This document shows, in pieces, positions 15,766 through 20,227 of a stretch of DNA of 20,227 nt. The notes beneath the pieces are model-generated. The model had not been told where the DNA came from and searched no databases. It worked only from the letters and a program-made list of their open reading frames with translations. Source of the stretch: Flavobacteriaceae bacterium (GTDB lineage Bacteria > Bacteroidota > Bacteroidia > Flavobacteriales > Flavobacteriaceae); assembly GCA_013214425.1 (NCBI GenBank), contig JABSPN010000009.1, positions 1 through 20,227 of the forward strand. The letters are read 5' to 3'. The translations under genes and the position numbers were made by a program. How positions within the stretch are numbered: position 1 is the first letter of the stretch; the number at the start of each line of letters is the position of its first letter.

Positions 15766-16581
15766 ATGCAGTTACTGAAGAAAATACTGGTTTTAGTTTT
15801 GTTTGTGTCCTTGATTACAGGTCTTGTTTTATACAAGTCCAACTTCTTTGATAAAGAGCTAAAAAATACTCAAATTAGTTACAATCAACACCAAGAGTCT
15901 AATAAAGACAACGAAGATTTAGATCTTGAAGATTTTTTTATAGATGATATGAGATTACACATCACCTATCAAAAAGTTATTGAGTTGGACACGGTATCAT
16001 TATTAGCATTTAAAAAAATTAAAAAGACGTATAGACTTTCCAGATTTTTAGGAGCTGCTTTTAGCTCTAAAACTATAGTGTTGCACGAAGAATACTTACC
16101 AATAGTTTGTAAAAATGAGGAGATAAGAAAACAGTTAAAAGAATTAAATATAGTTCGGGCTGGAGCTAAAACTGGCTTGGCTAAGTTGAAAGTTAGCGAA
16201 ATTGACTTAAAAGAAGTAATTAAGCTGGTCAAATCTGGAGATTTAAGTAAAGACAAAAAGTACACCTATTACCTTCAAGATAAGAAAAACATAGACTTAA
16301 ATTGGAAAGTGCTCAAAGACGTTGTCTATGTTTCTTGTGATGACAACTTAGTGAATGTAATCAAACCAGAAAAAGCGAACGAGTTCTTGGCGAAGCATGG
16401 AACTTATGAAGCAGATCATATAAAGACAGAATTTGGGCACTATACCGATAAGTCAGTAATGAGTAGTTCTAAATCTTTTTTTGTTGTTGGCCCTGAAATT
16501 ACTTCTGAAGTTCTTGAAGAAAGTATGAAACGCCAGGAGAAAATAAAGAAAGAGTTTGTTAAACTAATGACTGTAGAATAA
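15766..16581 (+). CDS. Unknown membrane-anchored protein
   Basis: A 271-aa protein I do not recognise. Residues 5-24 form one hydrophobic segment (KKILVLVLFVSLITGLVLYK), which is either an uncleaved signal anchor or a signal peptide without an obvious cleavage site. An acidic, probably flexible stretch follows (NQHQESNKDNEDLDLEDFF, 41-59). The rest is a mixed alpha/beta domain rich in Lys, with only two cysteines (C109 and C185 by approximate count) and a charged helical C-terminus (EESMKRQEKIKKEFVKLM). Its stop overlaps the ATG of the hydroxylase gene by one base (TAATG), so translation of the two is probably coupled. A partner role for the hydroxylase is possible; nothing in the sequence itself shows it. 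Confidence 0.7.
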   Translation: MQLLKKILVLVLFVSLITGLVLYKSNFFDKELKNTQISYNQHQESNKDNEDLDLEDFFIDDMRLHITYQKVIELDTVSLLAFKKIKKTYRLSRFLGAAFSSKTIVLHEEYLPIVCKNEEIRKQLKELNIVRAGAKTGLAKLKVSEIDLKEVIKLVKSGDLSKDKKYTYYLQDKKNIDLNWKVLKDVVYVSCDDNLVNVIKPEKANEFLAKHGTYEADHIKTEFGHYTDKSVMSSSKSFFVVGPEITSEVLEESMKRQEKIKKEFVKLMTVE

Positions 16582-17372
16582 TGAATTATCTGGGAATACT
16601 TATTTCAACAGCAGTTAGTTTTATATTTTTAGTTTCGGTGTTTTATCCAATGGAAAAAATGTTTCCTGCTAAGAAGGGACAAAATTTTTTTAGACCTAAT
16701 TGGTTATTAGATTTTTGTTTTTTTATTGGACAGTATTTTGTGTTTGGAGCATTAGTATTATGGGCATTAGGATATTTTGAGGAGTATTTAGGGATCATTA
16801 TATCACAAGAATTCAGAACAAAAGTTACCGCTCAACCTTGGTGGTTACAAACTATAGAGGTGATCCTTTTAAGTGATTTGTGTATTTATTGGTTCCATAG
16901 ATTACAACATAAGATTCCATTATTATGGCGATTTCATAAGGTTCATCATAGCGCCAAGCATTTAGATTGGTTAGCCGCGCATAGAGAACATCCTTTAGAT
17001 TCAATTTTTACCATAGGAGTAATCAACTTACCGGCGTTTATTTTTGGATTTCCTTTGGAAACATTAGCTGGTTTTATTGCTTTTAGAGGAATATGGGCCG
17101 TGTACATACACGCTAATGTTAGGTTGCCTTTTCCATTTTTAAGAAAAGTTATTGGTGCTCCTGAACTGCATCATTGGCATCATGATTTAGATAGAGATGC
17201 AGGGAATTATGCCAATATATCACCGCTAATGGATGTTATTTTTGGAACCTATACTTGTCCTGATGCAGAGCCTGAATCATTTGGGATTAAAGAAGAATTC
17301 CCACAACATTACGGTAAGCAAATGCTATTTCCGTTATTACCAGAAAAGTGGACTAAGAAGACAGAAGATTAA
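16581..17372 (+). CDS. Fatty acid hydroxylase/sterol desaturase-family protein
   Basis: An integral-membrane di-iron oxygenase of 263 aa. All histidine clusters of the superfamily are present: H106-x3-H110 (HRLQH), H119-x2-H122-H123 (HKVHH), H134/H137 (HREH) and HHWHH at 197-201. Four hydrophobic segments flank them. These histidines hold two irons that activate O2 to hydroxylate or desaturate lipids. Bacterial members act on fatty acids, sphingolipid-like lipids, sterols or carotenoids; sulfonolipid or ornithine-lipid hydroxylation would fit a Bacteroidota host, but this is only a suggestion. The gene starts on the last base of the preceding stop codon and its last 20 nt overlap the convergent meaB gene. 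Confidence 0.9.
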   Translation: MNYLGILISTAVSFIFLVSVFYPMEKMFPAKKGQNFFRPNWLLDFCFFIGQYFVFGALVLWALGYFEEYLGIIISQEFRTKVTAQPWWLQTIEVILLSDLCIYWFHRLQHKIPLLWRFHKVHHSAKHLDWLAAHREHPLDSIFTIGVINLPAFIFGFPLETLAGFIAFRGIWAVYIHANVRLPFPFLRKVIGAPELHHWHHDLDRDAGNYANISPLMDVIFGTYTCPDAEPESFGIKEEFPQHYGKQMLFPLLPEKWTKKTED

Positions 17373-18423
17373 GTAACTCTTCTGCAGCTTTAAATGGAGA
17401 GAGTGTCCCTGATTCAACTTTTTCTATATAAGAACTCAACTTGTTTTTTATCTCCTGATGTTGATAAAAATTATCTTTTAACTGTTCTTCAATAGTTTGT
17501 AGCAACCAAAATTTATTTTGCTGAGCCCTTCTGGTTTGAAAGGAATCATTTTTTTGTGTGGTATCTAAAAATTCGGTGATAATATTCCAAACACCATCAA
17601 TATTATCTTTTTTAATCGCACTACAGGTAGTAACTTGTGGAATCCATCCAGATTCAGCAGGAGGATAAAGTTGTAGTGCTCGTTTAAATTCTGTTCTGGC
17701 TAGTTTAGCTCGTTTAACATTATCACCATCAGCTTTATTAATTACTATGGCATCTGCCATTTCAATGATCCCTCTTTTAATACCTTGAAGCTGATCACCA
17801 GCACCTGCTAACTTCAGAAGTAAAAAGAAATCTACCATGGAGTGTACAGCAGTTTCAGATTGTCCCACACCTACTGTTTCAACAATTATGATATCATAAC
17901 CAGCAGCTTCACAAAGCATGATAGTTTCCCTTGTTTTTCTGGCTACTCCGCCTAGAGAATTACCAGAAGGACTAGGGCGTATAAAAGCATCAGGGTTTTT
18001 AACTAGATCTTCCATACGGGTCTTGTCACCCAAAATACTTCCCTTAGAAATTGAACTACTTGGATCTACTGCTAAGACAGCAACTTTACTACCTAATGAA
18101 GTTAAATAATTACCTAAAGCCTCTATAAAAGTACTTTTTCCAACACCTGGAACACCAGTAATACCAATACGGGCACTTTTGTTGTGATGAGTTAAACAAC
18201 CCTGAAGAATTTCATTAGCTTTTTCTTTATGTTTATTGTTTTTACTTTCAATTAAGGTGATTGCTTTACTCAAAAAAACAGTATTGCCTGATTTTATTTC
18301 TGAAATATATTGAGAGCTATCAATAGGCTTAACTTTTCCTTTGATATTCGGATTTACACTTGGTGGTTGTTGAATACCATCTTTTTCGTGTAAGGCTGAG
18401 GTATGTTTTTCTTCTTTACTCAA
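17353..18423 (-). CDS. meaB: MeaB/ArgK-type GTPase, methylmalonyl-CoA mutase chaperone
   Basis: A G3E-family GTPase of 356 aa that protects and reloads the B12 cofactor of methylmalonyl-CoA mutase. Walker A GVPGVGKST is at residues 90-98, the Mg/switch region VDPSSSISKGSILGDKTRM at 119-137, the Walker B region VETVGVGQSE at 181-190 and NKAD at 229-232. RPSPSGNSLGGV (149-160) is also diagnostic for MeaB. The start is TTG at 18423, because no ATG occurs before residue 137 and the N-terminal extension (about 40 residues, polar) reads through to it. A TTTG-containing stretch lies 5 nt upstream. The mutase genes are not in the window. The 3' end overlaps the convergent hydroxylase gene by 20 nt. 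Confidence 0.93.
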   Translation of the reverse strand: MSKEEKHTSALHEKDGIQQPPSVNPNIKGKVKPIDSSQYISEIKSGNTVFLSKAITLIESKNNKHKEKANEILQGCLTHHNKSARIGITGVPGVGKSTFIEALGNYLTSLGSKVAVLAVDPSSSISKGSILGDKTRMEDLVKNPDAFIRPSPSGNSLGGVARKTRETIMLCEAAGYDIIIVETVGVGQSETAVHSMVDFFLLLKLAGAGDQLQGIKRGIIEMADAIVINKADGDNVKRAKLARTEFKRALQLYPPAESGWIPQVTTCSAIKKDNIDGVWNIITEFLDTTQKNDSFQTRRAQQNKFWLLQTIEEQLKDNFYQHQEIKNKLSSYIEKVESGTLSPFKAAEELLNLLSS

Positions 18424-18523
18424 AACAAATTCTATGTTGTAAAAATAGTTCTTTTTGATCTTTTCAGAATTATTTAGAATGAAAATAAATTCATTTCTTG
18501 AAATCGGATTCAGGTATTTCTAC

Positions 18524-18556
18524 TTGATTTTATCTCAAAGTGATCAACTATTTTAG
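18524..18556 (+). promoter_or_regulatory. Possible promoter for the ferritin-like gene
   Basis: TATTTTAG at 18549-18556 is one mismatch from TAnnTTTG, with a TTG at 18524-18526 and a 22-nt spacer, close to the Bacteroidota -33/-7 arrangement. The ATG is 33 nt further on. The region is AT-rich, so a chance match is quite possible. Confidence 0.25.
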
Positions 18557-18589
18557 AGAAAATTATTCAACCACTTAAATCAACAAATT

Positions 18590-20062
18590 ATGGATGGAAC
18601 CCTTTTTCAGCTGGTAAAAGATGTCACGACTGACAACCTAAAAGACGCCATGCAACAAGCAATTGAGATAGAAATTGCAACAATTCCGGTATATTTATTC
18701 ACCTATTACTCTATCAAAAGAACACAAAATCAGAGTCAATTACAACAAACAATTTTTAATGATTTTAAAACTTCTCAAAAATTGAAGAAGAACCCTATTT
18801 CTGATACAGAGTTAGATGAAGCGGCAGAGACACTAGCACGTTATATCATGGTCTTTGCTAACAAAGCAGGCGCCTTAATTATGAGTGTAGCCATAGAAGA
18901 AATGCTACATATGGCCTTGTCATCTAACATTAAAAATGCTTTAGGGAAATATGGTGGACTTCCAGAGTTAGTCAATAAAACCCCAAAAGTATGGCCCGCC
19001 TATTTACCTGGACATATACCATCATTCCCTATTAACAGAGCTAAACTTAGTTTAGATCAATTACATACTTTTTTATTGATTGAAAGCCCATTACCGTTTA
19101 CTGATGGAGGGCATGAAAAAGGAGCAGTGATAGAATATCAAACCATTGGCAAATACTATGACATGATTATCGATTGTATCAAAAATAATCTAAAGGATTC
19201 TGATTTTGATGGGAAAGCCCCTCAATTAATCTCGAGTCAGTATTACAACCAAAACAATATTGATACGATTTATTATGATAAAGATCACAAGCCTCAATTT
19301 GCTAATGGTAATCATAGTGGAGGTTTGATACATGTTAAAAGTATTGATACTGCCTTGGAGGCGATGCATGAGATTATTGAACAAGGAGAAGGAGCCTCCC
19401 ATACAACTAAGGATGAAAAGAAAAAAATCGGTAATCACTTAACGACAGATGGTAAAGTAGTATGTCCGATGGACGACAAATTCAATCCGCTTTCATATGA
19501 TGATAAGGAAAAGGATGAGCTTTCTCACTTTGATAAGTTCTTAGATATTTATTGTTCAATAGAGAGAGAGAATGCTAAAATTGAAAAATTCTTAGGAGTA
19601 GATTCATTTGATTTTACAAAGTACTTTGTGAAGAATTTACCAGAGAATCCAAAGACTTCAGATTATCCAGAAGCAATTCAGAAAATCTCTAACCTAACCA
19701 ATGCCATCTATACCTACTTGTTTATTATGACTGAAGCTTGTTATAAAACAGATGGGCATAAACAATTTGAAATATTCATGTTTGGTATTCACAAATCAAT
19801 GATATGGTTGTTGGATAATTTAGCAGGAACGATGTCTGGATTGACCTATATTAATCCAAGCGGACAATTGTCTAATGTTTCAGTGACGTTTGAAGATTAT
19901 CCATTTAATAGATCGACTAGTCCGAAATCACAAATCATAGCATTGGCTAAAGAAGCGATGAGTGTTGGGAATACAATTGGACAAGTTATTATGAATAGGA
20001 TTCAAGATCTACCAGATGTTCCTTTAGAGTCGTATTTAGAAAATCAATCAGCAACTAATTAA
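18590..20062 (+). CDS. VioB/RebD-type ferritin-like domain protein
   Basis: A 490-aa soluble protein with the ferritin-like domain (PF12902 type) otherwise known from VioB and RebD/StaD, the imine-dimerising enzymes of bisindole biosynthesis. The opening helix has DAMQQAIEIEIATIPVYLFT (19-38) with candidate metal ligands E26 and E28; 'E..TIP.YL...YSI' is the family hallmark. The next helix has AIEEMLHM with E104 and H107 as an ExxH pair. LIESP (about 165) and ELSHFDKFLDIYCSIE (310-325, H313) fit the later part of the family pattern. The last 120 residues are helical (TNAIYTYLFIMTEACYKTDG, SMIWLLDNLAGTM). There is no signal peptide. VioB is about twice as long, so this is a shorter relative. 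A Gly/Ser/Cys-repeat peptide gene starts 11 nt after the stop, suggesting that the enzyme acts on that peptide. No indole-pathway genes are nearby. Confidence 0.82.
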   Translation: MDGTLFQLVKDVTTDNLKDAMQQAIEIEIATIPVYLFTYYSIKRTQNQSQLQQTIFNDFKTSQKLKKNPISDTELDEAAETLARYIMVFANKAGALIMSVAIEEMLHMALSSNIKNALGKYGGLPELVNKTPKVWPAYLPGHIPSFPINRAKLSLDQLHTFLLIESPLPFTDGGHEKGAVIEYQTIGKYYDMIIDCIKNNLKDSDFDGKAPQLISSQYYNQNNIDTIYYDKDHKPQFANGNHSGGLIHVKSIDTALEAMHEIIEQGEGASHTTKDEKKKIGNHLTTDGKVVCPMDDKFNPLSYDDKEKDELSHFDKFLDIYCSIERENAKIEKFLGVDSFDFTKYFVKNLPENPKTSDYPEAIQKISNLTNAIYTYLFIMTEACYKTDGHKQFEIFMFGIHKSMIWLLDNLAGTMSGLTYINPSGQLSNVSVTFEDYPFNRSTSPKSQIIALAKEAMSVGNTIGQVIMNRIQDLPDVPLESYLENQSATN

Positions 20063-20073
20063 AAAGAGAAAAC

Positions 20074-20227
20074 ATGCAAGAATTAAAATATATATCAATG
20101 GATAATGGATGTGGATCAAGTGGGTCTGTATCTAATGGCTGCGGTTCAAGTGGTTCAGGAAGTTCGGGGTCAAATGGCGGCGGTTCAAGTGGTGCAGGAA
20201 GTTCGGGTTCTAATGGCTGCGGTTCAA
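20074..20227 (+). CDS. Gly/Ser/Asn/Cys-repeat peptide, possible modified-peptide precursor (partial)
   Basis: Fifty-one residues are visible before the window ends. The ATG at 20074 follows an A-rich stretch (AAAAGAGAAAAC), and an in-frame stop at 20056-20058 excludes an earlier start. The N-terminus MQELKYISMD is ordinary; from residue 11 the protein consists only of Gly, Ser, Asn, Cys and single Val and Ala residues. Units begin at 20104, 20134, 20173 and 20212. The full unit is NGCGSSGSGSSGS (13 residues, 39 nt). The first unit is 3 residues short, and the third has Gly for Cys and one Ser-to-Ala change. The cysteines and the enzyme directly upstream make a ribosomally made, post-translationally modified peptide plausible. 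It could also be the start of a longer Gly/Ser-rich surface protein. The total length is unknown. Confidence 0.7.
   Translation, partial: MQELKYISMDNGCGSSGSVSNGCGSSGSGSSGSNGGGSSGAGSSGSNGCGS
20104..20227 (+). repeat. 39-nt coding repeats of the Gly/Ser/Cys peptide
   Basis: Four repeat starts (AAT-GG..) at 20104, 20134, 20173 and 20212 give intervals of 30, 39 and 39 nt. Units 2 and 3 match except at the Cys/Gly codon, a Ser/Ala codon and silent third positions. The array continues past the window. Confidence 0.85.

Noticed and set aside
18590..20062. Violacein or rebeccamycin-type bisindole pathway suggested by the VioB/RebD-like domain
   Set aside because: The protein is about half the length of VioB, and no tryptophan oxidase or other pathway genes lie nearby in the window.
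20104..20227. CRISPR-like direct repeats at the right edge
   Set aside because: The repeats are contiguous, in frame, differ at third codon positions and encode a Gly/Ser/Cys peptide directly downstream of a gene; there are no spacers.

Overview
The window reads as chromosomal DNA of a marine-type member of the Flavobacteriaceae (Bacteroidota). It is AT-rich, start codons lack clear Shine-Dalgarno sequences, and several genes are preceded by the Bacteroidota -7 box TAnnTTTG. Signal peptides end in the 'xAQ' or 'xSQ' style common in this phylum. The genus cannot be fixed from the sequence. Most of the window is ordinary core and envelope gene content. The right edge is the exception.

Positions 1-4677 are all minus strand. 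In transcription order they hold a GNAT-type acetyltransferase, an RlmI-type 23S rRNA methyltransferase, a secreted NTF2-like protein, and a secreted M14 zinc carboxypeptidase that runs off the left edge. The window begins with a 16-bp perfect inverted repeat inside the carboxypeptidase gene. Positions 4819-7096 are plus strand: a PPK2 polyphosphate kinase and a secreted M28 aminopeptidase/carboxypeptidase Q-like enzyme, closed by a strong palindromic terminator. Positions 7202-10042 are plus strand: a MATE transporter translationally coupled to a small acidic protein, a small secreted protein, a VOC-fold protein and a secreted DUF2541-like protein, again closed by a terminator. A 57-aa tail-anchored protein with a TTG start lies on the minus strand at 10101-10274, and a PAP2 phosphatase follows at 10341-10970.

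Positions 10983-14629 form a tight minus-strand operon: polyprenyl-phosphate glycosyltransferase (GT2), tandem LAB_N membrane protein, ArnT-like GT83 glycosyltransferase, and an uncharacterised six-helix membrane protein. This looks like a system that loads a sugar on a polyprenyl carrier, moves it across the membrane and transfers it to an envelope acceptor such as lipid A. A divergent UDP-glucuronate-epimerase-like enzyme at 14748 may supply the sugar nucleotide. A 271-aa unknown membrane-anchored protein coupled to a fatty acid hydroxylase/sterol desaturase-family enzyme follows, converging on meaB.

The most unusual part is 18590-20227. A 490-aa protein with the ferritin-like domain of the VioB/RebD type is followed after 11 nt by the start of a gene for a Gly/Ser/Asn/Cys peptide built of 13-residue repeats (NGCGSSGSGSSGS). 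The peptide gene runs off the right edge. An iron enzyme immediately upstream of a low-complexity Cys-bearing repeat peptide suggests a peptide-modifying pair (RiPP-like). This is inference, because the rest of the locus is outside the window.
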